Positions 1-7,102 of a DNA stretch of 40,537 nucleotides are shown one piece after another. How positions within the stretch are numbered: the stretch's first letter is position 1; each line of letters opens with the position of its first letter. The position numbers and the translations under genes are program-made. The stretch lies in the IMG/VR virus record IMGVR_UViG_3300044705_000032, positions 1 to 40,537 of that record. One strand, written 5' to 3'. The notes beneath the pieces are model-generated. The model was not told the origin of the DNA. It saw only the letters and a program-made list of their open reading frames with translations, and made no database searches. Source of the DNA: a virus.

Positions 1-39
1 CGCTGTCCCACTTGCGGCGCTCTGGCTTTGGCTGCTTGA
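1..39 (+). CDS. 3' end of an upstream gene, CxxC-type protein
   Basis: The first frame reads RCPTCGALALAA followed by TGA at 37-39, and an ATG follows two bases later. The CPTC pair looks like half of a zinc ribbon. Only 12 codons are visible, so the function cannot be assigned. The tight spacing to the next start fits an operon that continues from the left of the window. Confidence 0.4.
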   Translation, partial: RCPTCGALALAA

Positions 40-41
40 CC

Positions 42-257
42 ATGCGCGGCATTGAAATCCACTACGAGCAACCTGACGGCGCACGCGGCGTCATCAATTA
101 CTTTACCGGCGACAATGCGGAAGTGTTTGCTTCCAGCGCCGCAGAGCGTGACGCAAAACGCAAGCGCTTAATTGCTCACGCCCGTCACATGGCGGGACAA
201 TGGTCGTCAGTATTTCCGAACGACAAGTTCTCCGTCGTCAATATGGACAAACAATGA
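42..257 (+). CDS. Small hypothetical phage protein (71 aa)
   Basis: A 71-residue soluble protein starting MRGIEIHYEQPDGARG. The ATG at 42 is preferred to a TTG at 12 because it follows the upstream stop by two bases. Its TGA overlaps the next gene's ATG (ATGA at 254-257), so the two are probably translationally coupled. I recognise no family. The residues include a basic helix (AERDAKRKRLIAHARH). Confidence 0.55.
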   Translation: MRGIEIHYEQPDGARGVINYFTGDNAEVFASSAAERDAKRKRLIAHARHMAGQWSSVFPNDKFSVVNMDKQ

Positions 258-601
258 CCGCCCGCGCGCAACCCGCCACCGTTAAGTGCGACAGGTGCCG
301 CGTCGATGTGTACCTGTCGGCGCTGGATGACCCGAAGCGCTGCGTTGATCCGCTGTGCTCATTGCGCCGCGAGTTCGCCCGCGATGCCGAACGCAAAGAA
401 GCGGACAACAAATTCTCTGCCCTGTATCAGCCCAAGATCGGCCGCGCCTATCCGATCACACAGCACCCGCTGCAACAGGACAGTCACATTATCAATTACC
501 GCGCATGGCTCAGGTCATGGGCGAGCTACTTCAACATTCCGCGTTGGGAAGCCGGAAAGGTGCGCGCTGCGATCCGGGCGAAGTTCGGGGAGGCAGCTTA
601 G
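254..601 (+). CDS. Small zinc-finger-like hypothetical protein (115 aa)
   Basis: The start is the ATG at 254, overlapping the previous stop. A longer frame from 200 would run through the upstream gene and is not needed. The N-terminal part has cysteines spaced C-x2-C and C-x5-C (CDRCRVDVY ... CVDPLCSLRR, about residues 10-37), which suggests one zinc site. The C-terminal part is basic and helical. The next gene starts directly after its TAG. Function unknown; a nucleic-acid-binding accessory role is only an inference. Confidence 0.6.
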   Translation: MTARAQPATVKCDRCRVDVYLSALDDPKRCVDPLCSLRREFARDAERKEADNKFSALYQPKIGRAYPITQHPLQQDSHIINYRAWLRSWASYFNIPRWEAGKVRAAIRAKFGEAA

Positions 602-793
602 ATGCTTCTCCGATTTGAATTTCGCGTATTGAACGATGAAGGCGAGGTCATCGTCTCCGACTGGACCACATTCACGCCCTACGCAATCGACGTGAACGGC
701 GCAGTCGCGACCGTCGATATGCACACCGGAGCCGCGCTGCGGTTTGTGCGGCGACAGGACATCGCAGGCAAGCTTGAGAGCGAGGCGGCGTGA
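602..793 (+). CDS. Small hypothetical protein (63 aa)
   Basis: Starts immediately after the upstream stop, and its TGA (791-793) overlaps the next ATG at 793. The 63-residue protein opens MLLRFEFRVLNDEGEV and looks like a small beta-rich fold. No family is recognised. The strict stop-start chaining on both sides is the main support. Confidence 0.6.
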   Translation: MLLRFEFRVLNDEGEVIVSDWTTFTPYAIDVNGAVATVDMHTGAALRFVRRQDIAGKLESEAA

Positions 794-933
794 TGGACTT
801 CATTCACCGCATAGCAATTGGCGCACCGCTAACGCCGAACGAATTGCGGTTAGCCGGATGCTTCGCGCTGATGTGGTTTGCGCTGGACCTGATTTGGTTC
901 ACGGCAACGCTCAATCATTGGTGGGGGCTATAA
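793..933 (+). CDS. Tiny membrane protein (46 aa)
   Basis: An unlisted short frame. ATG at 793 overlaps the previous TGA, and TAA at 931-933 overlaps the ATG of the stomatin gene. Residues about 20-40 form one hydrophobic, tryptophan-rich segment (CFALMWFALDLIWFTATL), so it is a single-pass membrane micro-protein. Its tight coupling to a membrane-scaffold (SPFH) gene suggests they act together, but that is inference. Confidence 0.6.
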   Translation: MDFIHRIAIGAPLTPNELRLAGCFALMWFALDLIWFTATLNHWWGL

Positions 934-1799
934 TGCCGATCGAATGTGGTTATCAAGCGAGCGGGCAGCGCATAAAGTTAGATTGTGTCAACCCTCCGGT
1001 TGACCCGTCATGGGATTGGATTTCGCTGCTTATCCATGCTGCGGAAGCCGCAGTAGCAATTGCGGTTATTTGGTTTGTACTACGCTCAGCATTAAGAATT
1101 GCAGATCAATGGAATAGAGCGGTTATCTTGCGGCTCGGTAAGTTCTCTCGCGTGGCTGGGCCTGGCATTTTTTTCAAAATCCCACTTGTTGACCAAGTGA
1201 CGGAATGGGTTTCACTACAGGTTGAAGTAACCGAAATTAAAGCTGAACAAACACTGACGAAAGACACCGTTCCGATCAATGTCAAAACCGTGATGTTTTG
1301 GCGTGTCGTTGATCCGCGCGCCGCAGTTGTTGAAGTTGCCGACTACGAGAACAGTTTAGAGCTTGCCGCGCAGACGGCATTACGCGAAGCCATTGGTGCA
1401 CATGATTTTACAGAACTGCTGACGCAGCGAGCTTCCGTCGATGCCGCGCTTAAGGCCGCTATTGAAGAAAAGGCAAAAGCGTGGGGGGTGGAAGTTCAGT
1501 CAATCGAAATTCAGGACGTGAAAATACCTGACGAATTACAGGAGGCCATGAGCCGCGAGGCACAAGCCGAACGAGAACAGCATGCCCGCGTCATTCTTGG
1601 CGAGTCCGAAATTGCTATCGCACAGAAATTTGTCGATGCGGCCAAGGTGTACGAGACAAATGCCGTGGCGCTCCAGCTCCGCGCCATGAACATCATTTAC
1701 GAAACGACCAAGGAACGCGGATCAACAATCTTACTACCAACCGGAATGTTGGACGCATTGAGCGCGCTCAGTACCAGCGTTCCAAAGATTGCGGGTTAA
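933..1799 (+). CDS. SPFH/band-7 (stomatin/prohibitin-like) membrane protein
   Basis: The 288-aa protein has a short N-terminal tail with two Cys, one membrane segment at about residues 29-50, then a band-7 domain: WNRAVILRLGKFSRVAGPG, KIPLVDQVTEWVSLQ, TLTKDTVPINVKTVMFWRV, then a helical region (EKAKAWGVEVQSIEIQDVKIP, EAMSREAQAERE) typical of stomatins. The ATG at 933 is chosen because it overlaps the stop of the preceding micro-gene; a frame open from 744 would overlap that whole gene. Family members form oligomeric membrane rings and several (HflK/HflC) bind the FtsH protease. In a phage, candidate roles are superinfection exclusion, control of FtsH or membrane organisation; the sequence does not decide between them. 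Confidence 0.9.
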   Translation: MPIECGYQASGQRIKLDCVNPPVDPSWDWISLLIHAAEAAVAIAVIWFVLRSALRIADQWNRAVILRLGKFSRVAGPGIFFKIPLVDQVTEWVSLQVEVTEIKAEQTLTKDTVPINVKTVMFWRVVDPRAAVVEVADYENSLELAAQTALREAIGAHDFTELLTQRASVDAALKAAIEEKAKAWGVEVQSIEIQDVKIPDELQEAMSREAQAEREQHARVILGESEIAIAQKFVDAAKVYETNAVALQLRAMNIIYETTKERGSTILLPTGMLDALSALSTSVPKIAG

Positions 1800-1802
1800 T
1801 AA

Positions 1803-1964
1803 ATGACCCGCTTGCAGGAAATCGCAGACTTACGCCGCCGCTACCAGGAAGCGGTCGAAGCCCGCAAATGGAAAACGGCGTCACTGCTTCATGCGCGGTT
1901 GCTATCGCTGATGACGCGCCAGCTCAACGCGGAAAACAAAGCGGCAAAGCGGAGGACCGCATAA
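1803..1964 (+). CDS. Small basic coiled-coil-like protein (53 aa)
   Basis: A short frame between the stomatin and HNH genes, MTRLQEIADLRRRYQEAV and onward, with a Lys/Arg-rich end (KAAKRRTA). It begins three bases after the stomatin stop, and its TAA abuts the ATG of the HNH gene at 1965. Predicted to be one long helix or coiled coil. No family recognised. Confidence 0.55.
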   Translation: MTRLQEIADLRRRYQEAVEARKWKTASLLHARLLSLMTRQLNAENKAAKRRTA

Positions 1965-2501
1965 ATGTCCTCCGAAGTAGCAATCTGTCAATGCGGCGAT
2001 CACGCATGGCTATCTTTGACTAAAGGATATTGCGCAATTGTTGACGCCAGCATAGCGCCCGTTGTTGCTGCTTTTGCTTGGCATACAGGATTGTCGCATG
2101 GGGCCACACCGTATGCTCGCCGCACTCTTAATTGGAAAATAAATGGTGTGAAACGCTGCACCACACAGACAATGCATGCTTTTTTATTTCCAATTCCTGC
2201 TGGTTATGTTGTGGATCACATAAATCAGAACACTCTCGACAATAGGCGTAGAAATCTTCGCCTTTCCACTGATCGACAAAACGCCACTAACCGGAAAAGC
2301 AGAAATCAGATGCTTGGTCGGTATAGAGGAGTTGTATCCCGTGAGGGCAGATGGGCTGCTTTTATCCGCGCGGATGGTAAGCAACATTATTTAGGTATGT
2401 TTCCCACTCCCGAGCACGCGGCGCGCGCTTACGATGATGCAGCAATTAGATTGCACGGAAGTTTTGCCGTGCTGAACAACGTAGGCGCAGAAAATGTCTA
2501 A
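1965..2501 (+). CDS. HNH endonuclease with C-terminal AP2 DNA-binding domain
   Basis: 178 aa. An HNH-3 type motif is seen around residues 80-110: VVDHINQNTLDN with His85, followed by RRRNLRLSTDRQNATNR. An AP2/ERF-like DNA-binding domain follows at about 119-170 (YRGVVSREGRWAAFIRA, HYLGMFPTPEHAARAYDDA, LHGSFAVLN). This architecture is typical of free-standing homing-type endonucleases of phages. The codons are more AT-rich than in the flanking genes (for example around 2125-2240), which fits recent acquisition. It overlaps the next gene by eight bases, so it has been fitted into the operon without breaking a neighbour. Confidence 0.9.
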   Translation: MSSEVAICQCGDHAWLSLTKGYCAIVDASIAPVVAAFAWHTGLSHGATPYARRTLNWKINGVKRCTTQTMHAFLFPIPAGYVVDHINQNTLDNRRRNLRLSTDRQNATNRKSRNQMLGRYRGVVSREGRWAAFIRADGKQHYLGMFPTPEHAARAYDDAAIRLHGSFAVLNNVGAENV

Positions 2502-2766
2502 AGACCTGATGCGCTTGCAATACATCGTCGCTGAAATTGCCGACGCCTGCGCGGACATTCAAACCAAGTGCGGCATCATTCAGCGCGATTTGCACGGCAA
2601 CGACGCAGAGGCCGCAGTCCGCGAAATCAAAGAAGCGCTTCGCATCGCGCGACAGGTCACGATTTTATCCAACGTTGTATCCGGCGTGATCGAGGCGATA
2701 GACACGGCAGCGATAGCGGACGGGGATGTTGAGGCGGCAGAACAATCAGTGGGAGCAGTAGCATGA
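2494..2766 (+). CDS. Hypothetical helical protein upstream of ERF (90 aa)
   Basis: Starts inside the end of the HNH gene and stops overlapping the ERF start (ATGA at 2763-2766). Composition is helical and acidic (MSKDLMRLQYIVAEIADAC and onward). Its position directly before the ERF-YqaJ pair suggests an accessory role in recombination or replication, but I recognise no family. Confidence 0.6.
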   Translation: MSKDLMRLQYIVAEIADACADIQTKCGIIQRDLHGNDAEAAVREIKEALRIARQVTILSNVVSGVIEAIDTAAIADGDVEAAEQSVGAVA

Positions 2767-3518
2767 GCGCAGTAGCTAAGCAGGAAGTCGCAACTTTAGT
2801 CCCGTCGCAAGGGACTGCCGTCACCCCCATGGAAATGATCCGCGAAGCTGCGGCGCGCGGTGACATGGAGGTGGTGACGAAACTCATGGACTTGCAGGAG
2901 CGATGGGAGAAGAACGCATCTCGCAAGGCATTCAATGAAGCTTTCGCGGCGTTCAAGACCGAGATTTTGCCCGTCATCCGTAACAAAAAAATCACCGACG
3001 GCCCGCTCAAGGGCAAAAAATACGCCGAATTGTTTTCGGTCGTGCAGGCGGTGACTCCGGCTCTCGGAAACCAAGGGCTCAGCGCGTCGTGGGACATCGT
3101 GCGCGACGACAAAGATTGGATCGAAGTTGCCTGCACGGTCGAGCACGTTCAGGGCCACTCGCGGACGGTCAAAATGGGAGGTCCTCCCGATACGGGAGGG
3201 GCCAAGAACGCAATCCAGGCTCGCATAAGCACCGTCACCTACCTAGAGCGGCAAACGCTCAAGGCGGTCTGCGGCATTGCTGAGCAAGGCGACGACAGCG
3301 ACGGAACCGGCGCGAATGATGCAGGCGGTCCTGTGAATGAGCAACAGCTTGCCGAATTGCAGGCCCGCATCGCGCACGTCGGCATGAACATCCAGCGGTT
3401 CTGCACGAAGTACCGAATCGAAGCCGTGCCGGACCTTCCCGCCTCAAAGTTTAACGACGCGATGGCCGCGCTGGACGATTACGAGCGGCGCGCTCAGGAA
3501 GCGCAGGTGCGCAAATGA
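2763..3518 (+). CDS. erf: ERF-family single-strand annealing protein
   Basis: 251 aa. The ERF superfamily signature is clear: FNEAFAAFKTEILPVIRNKK, then GKKYAELFSVVQAVTPALGNQGLS, then the conserved end of the core VTYLERQTLKAVCGIA. The protein would anneal complementary single strands during phage recombination. The C-terminal tail (about 190-251) is probably the variable partner-binding region. The gene overlaps the exonuclease gene downstream by four bases, giving the classic exonuclease-annealase pair. Confidence 0.92.
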   Translation: MSAVAKQEVATLVPSQGTAVTPMEMIREAAARGDMEVVTKLMDLQERWEKNASRKAFNEAFAAFKTEILPVIRNKKITDGPLKGKKYAELFSVVQAVTPALGNQGLSASWDIVRDDKDWIEVACTVEHVQGHSRTVKMGGPPDTGGAKNAIQARISTVTYLERQTLKAVCGIAEQGDDSDGTGANDAGGPVNEQQLAELQARIAHVGMNIQRFCTKYRIEAVPDLPASKFNDAMAALDDYERRAQEAQVRK

Positions 3519-4153
3519 GCGAAGAACTCATCCAAGGCTCAGTCGAATGGTTGGCCGCGCGCTGCGGAAAAGTCACAGCCTCACGCATTGCCGATGTGTG
3601 CGCCAAGACGAAAACAGGCTGGGGCGCAAGCCGTGTAAATTACATGGCCGAGTTGCTGACCGAGCGCCTGACCGGCAATCCTGCGCCTTCATTCACCAAC
3701 GACGCGATGCGATGGGGTACCGAACAAGAGCCGCAAGCGCGGGCTGAGTACGCCTTCCGCTATAACGTCGATGTCGCGGAAGTCGGCTTCATTCATCACC
3801 CCAAGATCGCAATGTCCGGCGCATCGCCAGATGGTCTTGTCGGCGAGATTGGCCTTGTTGAGTTCAAATGCCCAAATACGGCAACGCACGTCGAAACGCT
3901 CTTGGGTGAGCCGATAGCGGACAAATACATCAAGCAGATGCAGTGGCAGATGGCTTGCTGCGACCGTTCTTGGTGCGATTGGGTTTCTTTCGATCCGCGC
4001 CTACCCGAGCACATGCAGCTATTCGTTCAGCGCGTTCCGCGCGACGACAGGCTCATTGCCGAGATTGAACAGTACGTCACCGCGTTCCTCGAAGAACTGG
4101 ACGCGAAGCTGAACGCGCTGCGCGCCCGCTATGAGCAACAGGCGGCAGCATGA
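3515..4153 (+). CDS. YqaJ-type phage recombination exonuclease
   Basis: 212 aa. This is a PD-(D/E)XK nuclease of the lambda-Exo/YqaJ group. Visible motifs: QGSVEWLAARCGKVTASRIAD at the start, RWGTEQEPQARAEY (about 66-79), SGASPDGLVG with Asp106, and GLVEFKCP with Glu116 and Lys118 as the catalytic E-x-K. QMQWQMACC follows, as usual for the family. It would resect double-stranded ends 5' to 3' to make the single strand bound by the ERF protein. ATGA overlaps on both sides indicate coupled translation. Confidence 0.93.
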   Translation: MSEELIQGSVEWLAARCGKVTASRIADVCAKTKTGWGASRVNYMAELLTERLTGNPAPSFTNDAMRWGTEQEPQARAEYAFRYNVDVAEVGFIHHPKIAMSGASPDGLVGEIGLVEFKCPNTATHVETLLGEPIADKYIKQMQWQMACCDRSWCDWVSFDPRLPEHMQLFVQRVPRDDRLIAEIEQYVTAFLEELDAKLNALRARYEQQAAA

Positions 4154-4650
4154 CCGCAATTCCTCCCCTCGTGTTCACTTACGACGGCGAAGCCATGATC
4201 CCCAAGGTGCCACGTCTCGCGGACAGGCACCTTGTGGTTGGTGAGCTGTACCGCATGAGTGTGGAGGAAGAGCGGTCGATGGCATCGCACCGGCAATACT
4301 TTGCCGCGCTGCACGACCTCTGGCTCAATCTACCGGAGGACGTTGCAGAGAACTTCCCGAGCGAAGAGCACTTACGCAAACGCGCGCTTATCGAAGCGCA
4401 CTATTACGACGAAGAGATCATCGACTGCGGATCGAACAAGGTCGCGCCGAACATCGCAGCCGCGATCCGAAAGCGAGACGATTTCGCGTTGATTTTCGTG
4501 CGCGATCAATTCGTCATCATCCGCACGGCCAAGAGCCAATCGCTCAAGGCCATGGGCAAGAAACTCTTCCAGCAATCCAAGCAGGACGTGCTGGACATTG
4601 TTTCCGCCATGGTGGGCAGCAAGCCTCCGGTGCAGGAGATCGCAGCGTGA
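4150..4650 (+). CDS. Hypothetical phage protein, DUF1367-like
   Basis: 166 aa. The stretch HRQYFAALHDLWLNLPED and the later KAMGKKLFQQSKQDVLDIV resemble phage DUF1367 proteins, which lie among replication/recombination genes; the similarity is from memory and weak. No catalytic motif is evident. It overlaps YqaJ by four bases upstream and the next gene by four (GTGA) downstream, so it belongs to the same recombination operon. Confidence 0.65.
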   Translation: MTAIPPLVFTYDGEAMIPKVPRLADRHLVVGELYRMSVEEERSMASHRQYFAALHDLWLNLPEDVAENFPSEEHLRKRALIEAHYYDEEIIDCGSNKVAPNIAAAIRKRDDFALIFVRDQFVIIRTAKSQSLKAMGKKLFQQSKQDVLDIVSAMVGSKPPVQEIAA

Positions 4651-5015
4651 GACAGCGTAGCCCCCGCGCCAAGATCGAAGCGCACCTGGATTTCATCCGG
4701 GCGCTTCCCTGCATCTGCTGCGGCAACAACATCGAAACGCAGGCGGCGCATATCAGGATGAGTGACGCGCGTGTAGTCAAAGTGAACGCAGGAGTCGGCG
4801 CCAAAGCAGACGACTATTGGACCCTTCCGATGTGCGGCACGCACCACGACGAACAGCATAGGACCGGAAACGAACGCAAGTTCTGGCAGCGATATGGGAT
4901 TGATCCAATTCTGTACGCGCTGCGGCTTTGGTCAGTGACGGGAAACCACGAACTCGGCTGCGAAGTCGTCGCGGCTGCAACTGCAAATCGGCCAAACATT
5001 CTCATGGCCGGATGA
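4647..5015 (+). CDS. HNH-like Cys/His protein (DUF968/Ref-like)
   Basis: 122 aa from a GTG that overlaps the previous TGA. Zinc-ligand pattern: PCICCGN near residue 22, QAAHIRMSD, then LPMCGTHHDEQHR. This CxxC ... H ... CxxHH arrangement is that of small phage HNH proteins such as DUF968 and P1 Ref. It may be a nuclease helping recombination, since it follows ERF and YqaJ directly. Activity cannot be proved from the motif alone. Confidence 0.75.
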   Translation: MRQRSPRAKIEAHLDFIRALPCICCGNNIETQAAHIRMSDARVVKVNAGVGAKADDYWTLPMCGTHHDEQHRTGNERKFWQRYGIDPILYALRLWSVTGNHELGCEVVAAATANRPNILMAG

Positions 5016-5023
5016 TATCAGCC

Positions 5024-5040
5024 ACTCCCTCGCCGGGAGT
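5024..5040 (+). other. Short inverted repeat after the recombination block
   Basis: ACTCCC-tcgcc-GGGAGT is a perfect six-pair hairpin just after the stop at 5015. No T-run follows, so it is more likely an RNA-stability or attenuation element than a strong terminator. Confidence 0.35.
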
Positions 5041-5097
5041 TAACTAACTGGAATGTCTGAAAATCTTGTCATGCCGCGGCATTGGGGGAACTGAGAT

Positions 5098-5292
5098 ATG
5101 GCCTACTGCGAGATCAGCCACGACGACGAAGAACAGGCGAGGCAGACGCTCGGCGAAACTGCAAAGCCTACGGGTCGCCTTCGTTGGTACGACGGCATGG
5201 GGCCGATGCAAATTTTGCAGTCCGAATGGACGAACGACCTTGGCGTGGTGCGGCTTTGGTACGACGTGCCGACAATGCGTCTCTGCAAATAG
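5098..5292 (+). CDS. Small hypothetical protein (64 aa)
   Basis: ATG at 5098 has a purine-rich ribosome site (GGGGGAA) about eight bases upstream. The product, MAYCEISHDDEEQAR and onward, ends with a Trp/Tyr-rich stretch (VVRLWYDVPTMRLCK). Two other frames are open over the same DNA, but only this one has a good ribosome site at its start. No family recognised. Confidence 0.5.
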   Translation: MAYCEISHDDEEQARQTLGETAKPTGRLRWYDGMGPMQILQSEWTNDLGVVRLWYDVPTMRLCK

Positions 5293-5334
5293 CGCGTCAC
5301 CACGTTTGACCGAGAAAGCAAAGGGGTAAGGGAA

Positions 5335-5439
5335 ATGCAGGACTATTCAGGCGGAGGCGGGCTTCTTCTGATCTTCGGAGGCGGACTGCTGATCGTTTTA
5401 ATCATCCTAATGGCCTCGTTCATTTGGGCCATCGCATAG
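5335..5439 (+). CDS. Membrane micro-protein (34 aa)
   Basis: A short frame with GGGGTAAGGGAA just before the ATG. After MQDYSGGGG it is one continuous hydrophobic helix (residues 10-34) ending IWAIA. It is a single-pass membrane peptide of unknown role. The next gene begins 11 bases after its stop. Confidence 0.5.
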   Translation: MQDYSGGGGLLLIFGGGLLIVLIILMASFIWAIA

Positions 5440-5449
5440 GACGAAGGAA

Positions 5450-5542
5450 ATGGAGATCGTAGAAGACTTCTTCATCCTACTTGGAATTTCCCTGATGATG
5501 ACGGGCTTCGCGGTCGGCGTTTGGTACATCTGCACACGGTAA
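5450..5542 (+). CDS. Membrane micro-protein (30 aa)
   Basis: A short frame with AAGGA before the ATG. MEIVEDFF leads into one hydrophobic helix (ILLGISLMMTGFAVGVWYI) with a basic end (CTR). It is the second of two consecutive single-pass micro-proteins. Size and position recall phage membrane effector peptides, but no specific function can be named. Confidence 0.5.
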   Translation: MEIVEDFFILLGISLMMTGFAVGVWYICTR

Positions 5543-5548
5543 CGAGCG

Positions 5549-5722
5549 ATGACCAGCATGAGCGACAAAGACCGAATTGAATTGCTTCGCAACTCGCTCA
5601 AGGCGATCAAGCGAGCAACGCTGGACGGGTCAATGGGGCCGGACGTGATCTGGATAGATCAAATCGAGACGTTGCACGACTTCTGCGAACGTATCTTGGA
5701 AAGTACGGAACCCACTGTCTAA
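5549..5722 (+). CDS. Small soluble hypothetical protein (57 aa)
   Basis: Begins six bases after the previous stop. MTSMSDKDRIELLRNSLKA and onward forms a helical protein with conserved-looking GPDVIWIDQIETLHDFCERIL. A second ATG (MSDKD) lies three codons in and is an equally possible start. No family recognised. Confidence 0.5.
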   Translation: MTSMSDKDRIELLRNSLKAIKRATLDGSMGPDVIWIDQIETLHDFCERILESTEPTV

Positions 5723-5750
5723 CGATGACCGGAGCTTTGGAGAAAACAAG

Positions 5751-5951
5751 ATGAGAACATTCAGTTGGACGTTATCGGTTCTCGCATGCCTCGGATGGCT
5801 CTTGGTCGCGTTGCGCGTTTGGGAATCTTCGCTGGAGGGGTTTTGGTGCTTCGCTGCTATCGGTGCCTGCATCCTGACCGGCATCAATACTATCTGCTCC
5901 ACGGCTCGCGAGCATGATCGCGGACGGTACTTTTGGAGCCTGCCCGTATAA
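5751..5951 (+). CDS. Two-pass membrane protein (66 aa)
   Basis: GGAG lies about 10 bases before the ATG. Two hydrophobic segments, about residues 4-22 (FSWTLSVLACLGWLLVAL) and 30-47 (GFWCFAAIGACILTGINT), are followed by a charged tail. Together with the two micro-proteins upstream it makes a small cluster of membrane proteins in the early region. Confidence 0.55.
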   Translation: MRTFSWTLSVLACLGWLLVALRVWESSLEGFWCFAAIGACILTGINTICSTAREHDRGRYFWSLPV

Positions 5952-5991
5952 CTCAAGATCATCGCGATATAACTGAAAAAGGAGAACAGTG

Positions 5992-6234
5992 ATGTCAATC
6001 AAACTGAATGAAAAGGCACGCGGAGAGGCGCAGAAGCTTCTCGGTGAATATCAAACGATTTGCGACATGCTCAACGACATTAAGCGCCCGTCGTTTCGGC
6101 TGACAATAACCGCCAGCAATGATGCTGACGACTTCGCGGAGGTCGAAGTGTCGGAGAAGAATGCCCGCGTGTTGCTGGAAGCCGAGAGGCAGTGGACGGT
6201 AACGGAGTTGAAGAAGCTCGGCATAGAAGTGTGA
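5992..6234 (+). CDS. Small hypothetical protein (80 aa)
   Basis: A strong GGAG site lies seven bases before the ATG at 5992; a GTG three bases earlier is less well placed. The protein starts MSIKLNEKARGEAQKLLGEY and is helical, with a central beta-like segment. No family recognised. It directly precedes the methyltransferase. Confidence 0.6.
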   Translation: MSIKLNEKARGEAQKLLGEYQTICDMLNDIKRPSFRLTITASNDADDFAEVEVSEKNARVLLEAERQWTVTELKKLGIEV

Positions 6235-6253
6235 CCTCACGACATTGGAATTT

Positions 6254-6991
6254 ATGACAAAGGTCGAAACCATAGCCGAAGGCGTCACGCTCTACCTGGG
6301 CGATTGCCGCGAAATCGTGCCGACGATGCAGGCTGTCGATGCTGTGGTGACTGACCCTCCTTACGGGAAAGGAGAGCGGACGCGCCGCAAGAGTAACGGC
6401 CGAGACGTGTCCGGCCGGCTTAAAAGCAACGCCGCTGGATGGGCGACGGATTGGCCGGAGGTACACGGCGACAGCGAACCCTTTGACCCATCCCATTGGC
6501 TAGGGTTCCCGAAAGTCATCTTGTTCGGAGCCAACTGGTTCTCGAGCAGGCTGCCCGACGCCTCGCAATGGATCATATGGGACAAGCGAGAACATACCGG
6601 CCCGGACGATAACGCGGATTGTGAACTCGCATGGACGAATTTGGGCGGTCCCGCTCGCATTCATAGACAACTCTGGCGCGGCATCTGCAGGCGCGGCGAG
6701 GAAAACATCTCAACCGGCGAGGGTCGCGTTCACCCGACACAGAAGCCGATTGCCCTCATGTCGTTTTGCATTGAGGCGTGCCGTCTGCCAGCAGGAGCCG
6801 TGATCCTTGACCCCTACATGGGCGCGGGCGCGACGGGAGTAGCGGCAGTCCGAAAGGGCTTTGGATTCATCGGCATCGAGATCGAGCCAATCTACTTCGA
6901 TACAGCACTGCGGAGAATTTCCGATGCGCTTCGTCAAAAAGATTTGTTCGTTCATGCGCCGCCGGAGGAGCAAGAGCGAATGTTGTTGTGA
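6254..6991 (+). CDS. DNA methyltransferase (N6-adenine/N4-cytosine type)
   Basis: 245 aa. The catalytic motif DPPY is at residues 34-37 (VVTDPPYGKG). The AdoMet-binding motif comes near the C-terminus (LDPYMGAGATGVAAVRKGFGFIGIE), preceded by HPTQKP. Catalytic-before-AdoMet order is that of beta-class amino-methyltransferases. The ATG at 6254 is preferred to a TTG at 6245. No restriction partner is nearby, so it is probably an orphan enzyme that protects phage DNA or regulates it. Its 3' end overlaps a small zinc-ribbon gene. Confidence 0.92.
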   Translation: MTKVETIAEGVTLYLGDCREIVPTMQAVDAVVTDPPYGKGERTRRKSNGRDVSGRLKSNAAGWATDWPEVHGDSEPFDPSHWLGFPKVILFGANWFSSRLPDASQWIIWDKREHTGPDDNADCELAWTNLGGPARIHRQLWRGICRRGEENISTGEGRVHPTQKPIALMSFCIEACRLPAGAVILDPYMGAGATGVAAVRKGFGFIGIEIEPIYFDTALRRISDALRQKDLFVHAPPEEQERMLL

Positions 6992-7072
6992 ACGCTGTGG
7001 TAGCCCAACAAAACACGTATGCTCGTGGGTTGCGTCGAAATGTGCCCGCGCTGCGACATCCTTGGAAAGTAA
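6924..7072 (+). pseudogene. Small zinc-ribbon gene with an apparent one-base frameshift
   Basis: An ATG at 6924 has a good GGAG eight bases upstream, inside the methyltransferase gene. The frame gives MRFVKKICSFMRRRR then CCCERCGSPTK. At the A-run 7010-7013 the sense moves to another frame that reads TRMLVGCVEMCPRCDILGK and stops at 7070-7072. One extra A would join the two halves into a CERC...CPRC zinc ribbon. As written, the first frame instead runs on to a TGA at 7104-7106. This is a real frameshift mutation or a homopolymer sequencing error. Confidence 0.5.
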
Positions 7073-7102
7073 GAACACTCTAATCTCTGGCCCTGACCCT
7101 AC

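Noticed and set aside
744-932. Upstream extension of the stomatin gene to 744
   Set aside because: It would overlap the whole 46-aa micro-gene; the ATG at 933 overlaps that gene's stop and begins just before the membrane segment expected for the family.
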